From contig CAMEET010000002.1 in assembly GCA_945915085.1 (NCBI GenBank), positions 1 through 57,245 of the forward strand: DNA of 57,245 nucleotides, given 5' to 3'. The DNA is from an uncultured Treponema sp. Lineage in GTDB: Bacteria; Spirochaetota; Spirochaetia; Treponematales; Treponemataceae. Position numbers and translations under genes: made by a program. The notes below the pieces were generated by a model that did no database searches, was not told the origin of the DNA, and saw nothing but the letters and a program-made list of their open reading frames with translations. This document shows positions 1-6,919 of this stretch, one piece after another. Within the stretch, counting starts at the first letter, position 1; every line of letters begins with the position of its first letter.

Positions 1-83
1 TCCATAAATTTGAATTATATCAAAAAAATGATTATGTTTAAAGTGTGATTTTTTTGCGAAAATTTTTTGAGTATTTTTGATTG

Positions 84-190
84 AAGTGTGCGCTTCCGTG
101 TGCAGCACTTCATAAACTAGGATTCGATGTATCATTGCGATTCACAACTTTGCGATACACATAAATGTATCGCACTGACGCGAAGTATTA
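84..190 (+). repeat. Structured leader element, copy A
   Basis: This stretch just upstream of the first gene contains GCACTTCATAAACT followed by GGATT and ends in ACGCGAAGT a few bases before the ribosome binding site. Related sequences sit at the same place upstream of the genes starting at 18930 and 42906 (both on the minus strand). It also holds a 9-bp hairpin (TGCGATACA at 151-159 with TGTATCGCA at 166-174). Copy A is the most diverged of the three. Confidence 0.5.
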
Positions 191-202
191 TCAGGAGGAA
201 AA

Positions 203-1057
203 ATGAATCTATTAGCTATTTATGAATTGCCATTTTGGTCGGCCTTTTTGATTTTTATTTTGTTTTCTTTTATCGGCTGGATTTCTGAAGTAATTTATGT
301 GGGCGTAACTTCTGCGCATAAATTTGTGAACAGGGGATTTTTGTACGGTCCTTTGTGTCCTGTTTACGGCTTTGGCGGAGTGATGATTTTGATGCTGCCT
401 CCTTCGCTCTACAAAACATGGATTCCTCTGTTTTTTGCTTCGATGATTTTGTGTACAATCGTGGAATATTTTGTAAGCTGGCTCATGGAAAAACTTTTTC
501 ACACGAGGTGGTGGGATTATTCGCATTACAAAATTCAGTTAAACGGAAGAATCTGCCTTTTGAATTCGATACTTTTTGGATTTTTGGGAGTTGCCGTCAT
601 TCATTTTGTTTATCCTTTGATGATTGATTTACTAAATTCTCTTGGGCAGACTTTGATTAATATCAGCGGAATGATAATACTTGCTGTTTTGTCTGTGGAC
701 ATATTTTTTACTGTCCGTAAACTTGTAGATTTTGCAAATGTGATGAAAAAGCTCAAGGAATTTGGCGAAACTTTGAATTCTCATTATGGTCAGGAAGAAT
801 GGTTCAAAAAAGGTTCCTTTATGGAGATGATAAATTCTGTAATTGAAAGAGCGGAAAACCGTACAGAAGAATTCAGTCAGAAAATTCTTGAAAAAATTGA
901 CAAAGTGCAGAATCTGCATCTTCCGAGTGTTGAACCATTTCTTAAAAAATTCCCTTCGATTAAAAGTACAAAATATAAAGAAGAATTGAATATGATTAAG
1001 GAAAAAATTCATCAGAAAATTGAGGCTGCAAAAAATGCAAAAACTAGAAAAAAATAA
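203..1057 (+). CDS. Putative ABC-transporter permease, CmpB family (PF06541-like) membrane protein
   Basis: A 284-residue protein whose first ~165 residues hold about five hydrophobic segments, with the conserved patches FIGWISEVIY, NRGFLYGPLCPVYG and a WDYS motif typical of the CmpB-type putative transporter family. The last ~100 residues are charged and helical, probably cytoplasmic. The start is set by AGGAGG at 193-198. The family's transport role is inferred from naming and not demonstrated. The gene stands alone, between leader element A and a GC-rich dispersed repeat. Family assignment is fairly sure; substrate is unknown. Confidence 0.75.
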   Translation: MNLLAIYELPFWSAFLIFILFSFIGWISEVIYVGVTSAHKFVNRGFLYGPLCPVYGFGGVMILMLPPSLYKTWIPLFFASMILCTIVEYFVSWLMEKLFHTRWWDYSHYKIQLNGRICLLNSILFGFLGVAVIHFVYPLMIDLLNSLGQTLINISGMIILAVLSVDIFFTVRKLVDFANVMKKLKEFGETLNSHYGQEEWFKKGSFMEMINSVIERAENRTEEFSQKILEKIDKVQNLHLPSVEPFLKKFPSIKSTKYKEELNMIKEKIHQKIEAAKNAKTRKK

Positions 1058-1086
1058 TTCAGTTCAATTGGAGTGAGATTTTATGA

Positions 1087-1223
1087 GTTTAAACCCGGCA
1101 AGGTGTATGGAGTGCCACCGAAGGTGTTCTGGAGTGAAGCGCAGCGAAACGGAAGAATGGAGCGATAGCGGAAGCACGGAACACACCGGTTTTGCGAAGC
1201 AAAATGCCTGAAAAAAAAATTAA
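1087..1223. repeat. Dispersed GC-rich repeat family 1, copy 1
   Basis: About 137 bases, starting GTTTAAACCCGGCAAGG and ending in TTTTGCGAAGCAAAATGCCTG plus an A run, nearly identical to 20165-20299 with only a handful of substitutions. It is far more GC-rich than its surroundings, has no coding potential, and contains the small palindrome TTTTGCGAAGCAAAA. It lies between the CmpB-like gene and the phosphomannomutase promoter. Confidence 0.85.
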
Positions 1224-1235
1224 GAAAATCTCCTA

Positions 1236-1264
1236 TTGTCTTGTAATTTTTGATGTAATATAAT
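1236..1264 (+). promoter_or_regulatory. Promoter of phosphomannomutase gene
   Basis: A TTGTCT -35 box at 1236-1241 and a perfect TATAAT -10 box at 1259-1264 are 17 bp apart. The transcript would start about 35 bases before the chosen ATG at 1306. Confidence 0.6.
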
Positions 1265-1305
1265 GTAACTTGATAGAAGAAAACCGAATATTTTTAGGAG
1301 TTTTT

Positions 1306-2799
1306 ATGGATTTGAGTAAATTACAGAACGGTAGTGATATTCGCGGTGTGGCTGTGGAAGGCGTTGAAGGCGAAAATGTTAATTTAACTGAGCAGATTGC
1401 ACGGCAGATTGGGTGTGCGTATGTGAGTTGGCTTGAAAAAAAGAGTGGAAATTTGGCTTGCAGTTTAAAGATTGGTGTGGGACGTGATTCCAGAGTATCC
1501 GGACCTGCTCTGGCTGATGCTTTGATTGAAGGTATGGTTAGTGCCGGTGCTACTGTTATTGATTGCGGTATGGCGACTACTCCTGCGATGTTTATGTCGA
1601 TTGTGTTTGAGGAAACTTATTATGATGGCGCTGCGATGATTACAGCCAGTCATTTGCCTTTTAATCGTAATGGAATCAAGTTTTTTGATCCTGAAGGCGG
1701 TCTTGAACATGATGATATTACTGAAATTTTGAATTTGGCATCGCTTTTGAATCCTGCGAAGGTTCCCGGAAATGTTCAGACTTTTGATTTGCTTTCTGTG
1801 TATGCTGATTATCTGAAAAATAAAATTTCTCAGGCTTTGGGCGGCGGTGATAAACCTTTGGACGGGCTTCATATTGTTGTGGACAGTGGAAATGGTGCGA
1901 GCGGATTTTTTGTGGATAAAATTTTGCAGCCGCTTGGTGCTGATACAAGTGGAAGTCAGTTTTTGGAACCTGATGGTATGTTCCCAAATCATATTCCTAA
2001 TCCTGAAAATAAGCAGGCTATGGAAGCTATCCGTGAAGCTGTTTTGAAAAATAAGGCTGATTTGGGGCTTATTTTTGATACTGATGTGGATCGTATGTCT
2101 GCTGTTTTGTCTGACGGTAGTGAAGTGAATCGTGACAGCATTATTGCGATGATTTCGGCTATTTTGGCTCCTTATTATCCTGGTTCTACGATTATTACTG
2201 ATTCTGTAACTTCTGATCGTTTGACTTACTTTTTGCAGGATGTTTTGGGATTGAAGCATTTGTGCTATATGCGCGGTTACAAAAATGTTATCAACAAGCA
2301 GAAGGAATTAAATGCTAAGGGAATTATTGCGCCGCTTGCTATGGAAACTTCTGGTCATGGAGCTTTGAAAGATAATTATTATTTGGATGATGGTGCTTTC
2401 TTGGCTGTGAAACTTGTGATTGCTTTGGCTCAGGCTGCAAAGGAAGGTAAAAAACTTGACAGTTTGATTGAAAAGTTGCCTCCTCTTGTGGAAGAAGCTG
2501 AATTCCGTTTTAAAATTCAAGGTGATGATTTTAAGGATTATGGAAAATCTGTGCTGGAAGAATTCAAAAAACGTGCGGCTGAATGTGGTTATGATATGCC
2601 TGAATCTTTTGAAGGTGTGCGTCTTTCGTTCAAAGGGGAAGATGTGCAGGGTTGGATTTTACTCCGCTTGAGTCTGCATGATCCTGTAATGCCTATGAAT
2701 ATTGAAGGTGGCCGCAAAGGCGATTTGGATAAATTGAAGGCAATTGCAAAAAAACTAACTGATGGCTTTGACAGGTTGGACAGAAAAGTGCTTGATTAG
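1306..2799 (+). CDS. Phosphomannomutase / phosphoglucomutase (alpha-D-phosphohexomutase)
   Basis: Interconverts hexose 1- and 6-phosphates in the cytoplasm, feeding sugar-nucleotide and glycan synthesis. The 497-residue protein has the phosphohexomutase layout: the active-site phosphoserine loop TASHLP (Ser near 115), the metal loop DTDVDR (about 258-263) and a sugar-binding segment around METSGHG. The open reading frame can extend to 1270, but the ATG at 1306 has a TAGGAG site 6 bases upstream and begins right before the conserved NGSDIRG segment. It has its own promoter and is followed by a hairpin terminator. Whether mannose or glucose is preferred cannot be read from sequence. Confidence 0.88.
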   Translation: MDLSKLQNGSDIRGVAVEGVEGENVNLTEQIARQIGCAYVSWLEKKSGNLACSLKIGVGRDSRVSGPALADALIEGMVSAGATVIDCGMATTPAMFMSIVFEETYYDGAAMITASHLPFNRNGIKFFDPEGGLEHDDITEILNLASLLNPAKVPGNVQTFDLLSVYADYLKNKISQALGGGDKPLDGLHIVVDSGNGASGFFVDKILQPLGADTSGSQFLEPDGMFPNHIPNPENKQAMEAIREAVLKNKADLGLIFDTDVDRMSAVLSDGSEVNRDSIIAMISAILAPYYPGSTIITDSVTSDRLTYFLQDVLGLKHLCYMRGYKNVINKQKELNAKGIIAPLAMETSGHGALKDNYYLDDGAFLAVKLVIALAQAAKEGKKLDSLIEKLPPLVEEAEFRFKIQGDDFKDYGKSVLEEFKKRAAECGYDMPESFEGVRLSFKGEDVQGWILLRLSLHDPVMPMNIEGGRKGDLDKLKAIAKKLTDGFDRLDRKVLD

Positions 2800-2849
2800 T
2801 TTTTTTTGAATCAATTTGAGTTATAAAAGTGATTGTTATTTTTTTAGAG

Positions 2850-2899
2850 AAACGTGCTTTCTAAACTGCTTTGTGCAGGGTAGGAGGCACGTTTTTTTT
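2850..2899 (+). terminator. Rho-independent terminator after phosphomannomutase
   Basis: AAACGTGC at 2850-2857 pairs with GCACGTTT at 2887-2894 and is followed by a T run. The loop is long, so stability is moderate. Confidence 0.5.
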
Positions 2900-2918
2900 G
2901 TGGATTGGTGTGAAAAAA

Positions 2919-2966
2919 GGGGACAGACCTTGGTTTTTGACCTTGGGAAAACAGGGACAGACCTTG
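2919..2966. repeat. REP-like repeat pair (two direct copies)
   Basis: GGGACAGACCT occurs at 2920-2930 and 2954-2964, both in the same orientation and both followed by TGGTTTTT. They occupy the position where the C-terminal part of the hydrolase gene should be. Confidence 0.85.
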
Positions 2967-3268
2967 GTTTTTCAATGCAGTGAGTTATAGTATATTTTCC
3001 TTCGCTTCCCCATGCACCCCTATTGTGAGGAACAATCACCACACAACCAATGCGGCAAAGTGCGTGTGAAATATCGTCATTTCTGGCTGTTCCAGGAAAA
3101 CCGTGAAGCATAATCACGCAGGGATGAGGTTTTTCAATATTACTCGACGGCCACATAATTTCACCGTAGATATGAGAACCGTTGCTTACAAAATCAAGAG
3201 TTGTATAATCTGGCAAAGCTGTCGGATCCAGATTTTCATCATCTGCAAATAAATTTTCAAGTTTTAAT

Positions 3269-4432
3269 CTACTCATCAATCACCTCGCTTATAATTCCGC
3301 CACCAATAATCACATTATCTTTATAAAGTACAACCGATTGTCCCGGAGTAATGGCATTCTGTTTTTCAAAAAAAGAAATCTTCCATTTGGGAGTTTCATT
3401 TGCAGCACCTTTTACTTTTTCAACCTGACACAAAGCACCCTTACTGCGCAATCGAATCTTTCCCCATGCTTCCACCACAGAATCCGGAACCACATTTCCA
3501 ACCCACACAAAATCTTCAGCATACAAAACCGAAGCCAGAATATCAGCCTTTTCTGCCAGAACAATCTCATTTTTTTGCGCATCAATTTTTTTTACATACA
3601 AAGGTCTTGTAGATGAAATTCCCAATCCACGCCGCTGACCAATCGTGTAATATTGCAAACCTTTGTGTTGCCCAAGGACGACACCATCAGAATTAACAAA
3701 ATTTCCGGGAACAGTTTCCTTGTCAGAAAAAAGAGCATCAAAATAACAGTCATCCACAAAATCCTGACTTTCCTTTTTATCAGCTGCATCAAGCCCTGCT
3801 TCCTTCGCAAGCTTAAACACTTCCGATTTTTTCATAAAAGCAAGCGGAAAACGAACCTTCTCCAAAAGATTAGAATCAAGCCGATACAAAAAATAAGTCT
3901 GGTCTTTCAAATCATCCAACGCACAGGCAATCATAGCAGGTCTTTTGTCAGTTCCCCAAATTCCTTCCACAGGACGCACCACCATCGCATAATGCCCCGT
4001 ACAAAAATAATCATAACTAATATCAAGTTTTTTAAGACCTTCAAGCAAAGCACCAAATTTTATAAAACTGTTACACCTGATACAAGGATTCGGTGTTTTA
4101 CCAGAACGATACTCCTTCGTAACATAATCAAGAACCTGCCTGTTGTACTCACCGCTCACATCAATCACATGATACTCAATACCAGTTTCGGCACAAAATT
4201 TTCTGCAAGCATCAATATCTTCTTTTTCGTTAGGACTGTAACACGCATCATGAAAAGGTTTTTCCGCCTGAACAAGAGGAATATGTCCATCCCACAAAGA
4301 CATAGTCACTCCAATCACATTGCAACCTCTTTTTTTCAACAGAAGAGCCGTCAACGTCGAATCTACACCACCAGACAGCCCCACTACAACAGTCGAACCA
4401 GATTCCGGCAAATCCAAAGGCACATATTTCAT
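3269..4432 (-). CDS. mnmA: tRNA 2-thiouridine(34) synthase MnmA
   Basis: Activates U34 of Lys, Glu and Gln tRNAs by adenylation and inserts sulfur. The 387-residue protein has the PP-loop SGGVDS (20-25), the NPCIRCN motif with Cys117 and Cys120, KDQTYFLYRL, and the GLQYYTIGQRRGLG segment of the central domain, so it is full length. The usual second catalytic cysteine motif (SQ-x-x-C) reads SQDFVDDC here, placing the only nearby cysteine (Cys229) three residues later. The promoter upstream (4623-4652) carries the same palindromic operator as metN and the amidohydrolase, linking tRNA thiolation with a sulfur or methionine regulon by inference. The truncated hydrolase overlaps its 3' end. Confidence 0.93.
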   Translation of the reverse strand: MKYVPLDLPESGSTVVVGLSGGVDSTLTALLLKKRGCNVIGVTMSLWDGHIPLVQAEKPFHDACYSPNEKEDIDACRKFCAETGIEYHVIDVSGEYNRQVLDYVTKEYRSGKTPNPCIRCNSFIKFGALLEGLKKLDISYDYFCTGHYAMVVRPVEGIWGTDKRPAMIACALDDLKDQTYFLYRLDSNLLEKVRFPLAFMKKSEVFKLAKEAGLDAADKKESQDFVDDCYFDALFSDKETVPGNFVNSDGVVLGQHKGLQYYTIGQRRGLGISSTRPLYVKKIDAQKNEIVLAEKADILASVLYAEDFVWVGNVVPDSVVEAWGKIRLRSKGALCQVEKVKGAANETPKWKISFFEKQNAITPGQSVVLYKDNVIIGGGIISEVIDE

Positions 4433-4471
4433 AAAATTTCCTTAAAAAAAGTAACTCATATAATTATAAAC

Positions 4472-4585
4472 ATCAGGGTGTTCCCGCCTGCGGCGGTCGC
4501 TACGTTCCAGGTTCCGCTATCGCTCCAGCCGCTTCCCTCGCTTCGCTCAGTCCAGTGGCCGGCTTCGCCGTCTTTCACATCGCTA
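4472..4585. repeat. GC-rich dispersed repeat island
   Basis: A GC-rich non-coding patch between mnmA and its promoter, with many CTTCGC/CGCTTC modules. It shares TTCCGCTATCGCTCCA with the reverse complement of family 1 (1087-1223, 20165-20299), so it looks like a diverged or chimeric member. It would lie in the mnmA 5' untranslated region. Confidence 0.55.
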
Positions 4586-4622
4586 ACACATTTTTTCCAA
4601 TTGAAAAAGCAAACTACAAATA

Positions 4623-4662
4623 TTTATACACTTTTATTACCAAGTATATCAATAGGTAATAA
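4623..4662 (-). promoter_or_regulatory. mnmA promoter with palindromic operator
   Basis: On the minus strand a TTGATA -35 box (4647-4652) and TATAAA -10 box (4623-4628) are 18 bp apart. The -35 box is embedded in a palindrome spanning 4634-4662 (TTATTACC ... GGTAATAA). The same palindrome recurs at 6791-6819 and 6841-6869. Confidence 0.6.
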
Positions 4663-4665
4663 AAA

Positions 4666-4679
4666 CATGGACAGACCTC
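4666..4679. repeat. REP-like repeat, variant
   Basis: TGGACAGACCT, one base from the consensus GGGACAGACCT, lies directly beside the mnmA operator. The remaining sequence up to the metI stop codon (4680-4795) shows nothing I can name beyond a weak CACTGTTTC/GAGACAGTG hairpin. Confidence 0.6.
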
Positions 4680-4795
4680 ACTGTTTCATTCAATCCCCTA
4701 CTAGTACAACGTTCTGTAATAAAAATTTCACGAGACAGTGAGTATAAACGGCTTGACGCGGACATATCAAAACCTTTCAAAAGTTCAAACTTTCT

Positions 4796-5452
4796 TCAAG
4801 TTTTTGATTTTAGAGAACTTTTTTCTCCAATAAACTGAATCAACTGTACAAATACAATCAGAATAATCACAGTTGAAGTCATGAGCGGAGTGTTAAACCT
4901 CTGATATCCGTAAGTCAGAGCAATGTCACCAACTCCCCCACCACCAACAGCACCTGCCATTGCGGTTGCACCAAGTAATCCTACAGTTCCAGTAGTTATG
5001 CCAAGAACAATTCCACCTTTGGCTTCGGGCAATACAAATTTAAAAACAGTCTGTAAAGTGTTTGCTCCCATTGCCTGAGCTGCTTCGATTATTCCGCCGT
5101 CCACTTCCAGAAGTGCAGTTTCAATCAATCTTGCAAGATATGGTGCAATGTACGCAGTAAGAGGAACAAGAGCCACCGTAGAACCAACTCGGGTTCCTAC
5201 AATAGCTTTCGTCAAAGGCATAATGTACACAATCAAAATTATAAAAGGCACACTTCGAATAATATTTATAATCGTTCCAACAATTTTATTTACAACAAGA
5301 TTTTCATTAATTCCGCCTCTGCGCGTAACAAAAAGCAGAACTGCCAGCGGAAAAGCAATAATCAACCCGAAAATCAGGGACAGACCTAACATATAAACCG
5401 TTTGCCCGATTCCAAGCCAGATTTTTGCCGCACTTATTCCAAAAATTGTCAT
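4796..5452 (-). CDS. metI: Methionine ABC transporter permease MetI
   Basis: Inner-membrane subunit of the D/L-methionine importer. The 219-residue protein has about five membrane segments and the MetI signature: RSVPFIILIVYIMPLT, the EAA-type cytoplasmic loop ALLEVDGGIIEAAQAMGA, and LLGATAMAGAVGGGGVG. I start it at 5452 because GGAGG lies 8 bases upstream and MTIFGISAAKIW begins like its homologues; the 17 residues further upstream are not conserved-looking. It lies 53 bases downstream of metN. No metQ substrate-binding gene is nearby. An exact REP 11-mer (5378-5388) lies inside the coding sequence without disturbing the alignment. Confidence 0.9.
   Translation of the reverse strand: MTIFGISAAKIWLGIGQTVYMLGLSLIFGLIIAFPLAVLLFVTRRGGINENLVVNKIVGTIINIIRSVPFIILIVYIMPLTKAIVGTRVGSTVALVPLTAYIAPYLARLIETALLEVDGGIIEAAQAMGANTLQTVFKFVLPEAKGGIVLGITTGTVGLLGATAMAGAVGGGGVGDIALTYGYQRFNTPLMTSTVIILIVFVQLIQFIGEKSSLKSKT
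5378..5388. repeat. REP 11-mer inside metI
   Basis: An exact GGGACAGACCT within metI, encoding part of MLGLSLIF on the minus strand. There is no insertion relative to the protein family pattern. Confidence 0.6.
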
Positions 5453-5572
5453 CTCAAACCTCCACACATTATTTTTGTTGCAATTTACAATTCCTGTTCT
5501 CAAATCTAAAAATTCACCTCGATTTTTGGAACATTATGTTCTTCAAAAAATCTATCAGCAGCTTCTAATTGA

Positions 5573-5583
5573 GGTCTGTCCCC
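5573..5583. repeat. REP 11-mer inside metN (NIL domain)
   Basis: An exact AGGTCTGTCCC, encoding GDRPQ on the minus strand, within the C-terminal regulatory domain of metN. Confidence 0.6.
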
Positions 5584-6298
5584 TGTTATCTGCACAGTTT
5601 GAAAACCGACAACTTTTCCTTCAAGCTCAGTTACCGTTCCAAACAAAATAGAAATATTCACACCAGTTTCTTTGATTGCAAGCGACATAATCGGATCATC
5701 CGCATTTTTTCCATCAAAACGAAGCCGCACAACTTTTTGTGGTTCTTTATATTCCTGAATATATTTTTTAACACTTTCAGGCAGACGATCATTAATAACC
5801 GTTCTTATAAATCCTTTTGTAGTTTCAGTCTGAGGATTTCCAAACACATCAATTACGCTACCAGTTTCTACAAGCTGCCCTTTTTCCAGAACTGCAACTT
5901 TGTTACAAACCTGCTGAATTACATTCATCTGATGAGTAATCATCAAAACAGTAACATTCAGTTCTCGGTTAATTTTTTTGATAAGTTCCAGAATGGAATC
6001 TGTCGTCCTTGGATCGAGTGCCGATGTTGCTTCATCACAAAGAAGAATCTCAGGATTCAAAGCAAGAGCTCTGGCAATTCCAACTCTCTGTTTTTGACCA
6101 CCGCTTAACTGTCTCGGCAAAGCTCCAGACTTATCCTAAAGTTCAACAAATTTTAAAAGTTCATTCACTCTGGCAACAATTTTATCTTTTTTCCAATGAT
6201 TCAGTTCAAGCGGAACAGCAATATTTTGAAAAACAGTTTTGCTTTCCAGAAGATTGAAATGCTGAAAAATCATTCCAATGTTTTTTCGAAATTTACGG

Positions 6299-6309
6299 AG
6301 GTCTGTCCC
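6299..6309. repeat. REP 11-mer inside metN (ATPase domain)
   Basis: An exact AGGTCTGTCCC, encoding GTDLR on the minus strand. The position corresponds to the usual ELRK segment just before IGMIFQ, so no indel is implied. Confidence 0.6.
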
Positions 6310-6633
6310 CTTTAACTCAGAAACATTTCTGCCGTTTACCGTTACAGTTCCACCAGTTGGAATTTCCAAAGCATTTACCATTCTCACCAAAGTAGATTTA
6401 CCGGCACCAGAAAATCCGATTACACCAAAAATATCTCCTTTTTCAATGGTAAGTGAAACATCCTGTAATGCATGGACATCAGAATGTTTTGTTTTAAATG
6501 TTTTATAAATATTTTTGAATTCTATCATTTTTTCACCTTTATAAATCAAAGTGATAATGGACGAACCTTTCGTATAAAACAAGTGGCATCTTCTGATGCT
6601 TTTTAATGAAGAAAATATCAAGTATTTTTTTTG

Positions 6634-6754
6634 GGGTGGCTTTTTGCTTCGCAAAAAACAGGCTTTTCGCACTTCGCCGACTAACCGCGGCTCATCCCTA
6701 CGCATACGCTTCGGGACTGCCTTCGGCAGGTGCTACAATCCTTGCCACAGTTTA
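6634..6754. repeat. Dispersed GC-rich repeat family 2, copy 1
   Basis: This starts GGGTGGCTTTTTGCTTCGC, contains a TTTTTGC-TTC-GCAAAAA hairpin, and ends TACAATCCTTGCCACAGTTTA. Both ends recur at 51909-52027; the middle differs but is made of similar CTTCG modules. It lies in the metN leader region between metN and its promoter, with no coding potential. Confidence 0.75.
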
Positions 6755-6790
6755 CCCCTCGACATTTCTCCTTCCAATTCTACAATCATA

Positions 6791-6829
6791 TTCTTACCTA
6801 TTGACTTAATAGGTTTATAATGATATGTT
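6791..6829 (+). promoter_or_regulatory. Amidohydrolase promoter with operator
   Basis: TTGACT (6801-6806) and TATGTT (6824-6829) are 17 bp apart, reading toward the M20 amidohydrolase. The -35 box sits inside ACCTATT-GACTT-AATAGGT, a 7-bp-arm palindrome within 6791-6819, aligned with the mnmA and metN operators. Confidence 0.55.
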
Positions 6830-6830
6830 A

Positions 6831-6869
6831 TTTATACAATCTATTACCTACTATGTCAATAGGTAATAG
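6831..6869 (-). promoter_or_regulatory. metN promoter with operator
   Basis: On the minus strand a perfect TTGACA (6854-6859) and TATAAA (6831-6836) are 17 bp apart. The -35 box lies in a palindrome with perfect 9-bp arms (CTATTACCT 6841-6849, AGGTAATAG 6861-6869). Together with 6791-6829 this makes a compact divergent control region for metNI and the amidohydrolase. Confidence 0.7.
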
Positions 6870-6919
6870 CATTTTTTGAAAATACTTTACTACCCTTTTT
6901 ATGGAGATTTGGAGGAATT

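Larger units (their letters stand above)
2838..3276 (-). pseudogene. Truncated alpha/beta hydrolase (N-terminal fragment)
   Basis: The first ~102 residues match an alpha/beta hydrolase of the esterase or dienelactone-hydrolase type: the oxyanion strand VIMLHGFPG (about 54-62), then NRGAWGSEGKYTITHCIE. After HCIE the similarity stops and the frame runs through two REP-like repeats, giving nonsense ending near 2836. The catalytic Ser nucleophile elbow, Asp and His that normally follow are missing, so the product cannot be an active enzyme of this fold. The ATG at 3276 overlaps the end of mnmA and uses its GAGGTG as ribosome binding site, so the pair was an operon. The break falls just at the repeat pair (2920-2964), suggesting a deletion or rearrangement there. 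Confidence 0.75.
5506..6528 (-). pseudogene. metN: Methionine ABC transporter ATPase MetN interrupted by in-frame stop
   Basis: Couples ATP hydrolysis to methionine import with MetI. Walker A GFSGAGKST (about 38-46) and the Q-loop IGMIFQHFNLL are in the first part. A TAG at 6136-6138 ends translation after codon 130 (FVEL-stop-DKSGALP). In the same frame follow LSGGQKQRVGIARALAL, Walker B LLCDEATSALD, the switch histidine and a C-terminal NIL (regulatory) domain ending near 5506. Without the stop the protein would be 340 residues, normal for MetN, so a single-base change (from CAG, GAG or AAG) explains it. It could be a real null mutation, a sequencing error, or suppressed; I cannot tell. The start at 6528 follows AAGGTGAAAAA. 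Confidence 0.85.

Noticed and set aside
3653-4741. A 362-aa open frame on the plus strand
   Set aside because: It is antisense to mnmA, has composition typical of a shadow frame, and runs through the GC-rich repeat and operator.
6596-6820. 74- and 67-aa open frames upstream of metN
   Set aside because: They read through the family 2 repeat and have no homology-like features.
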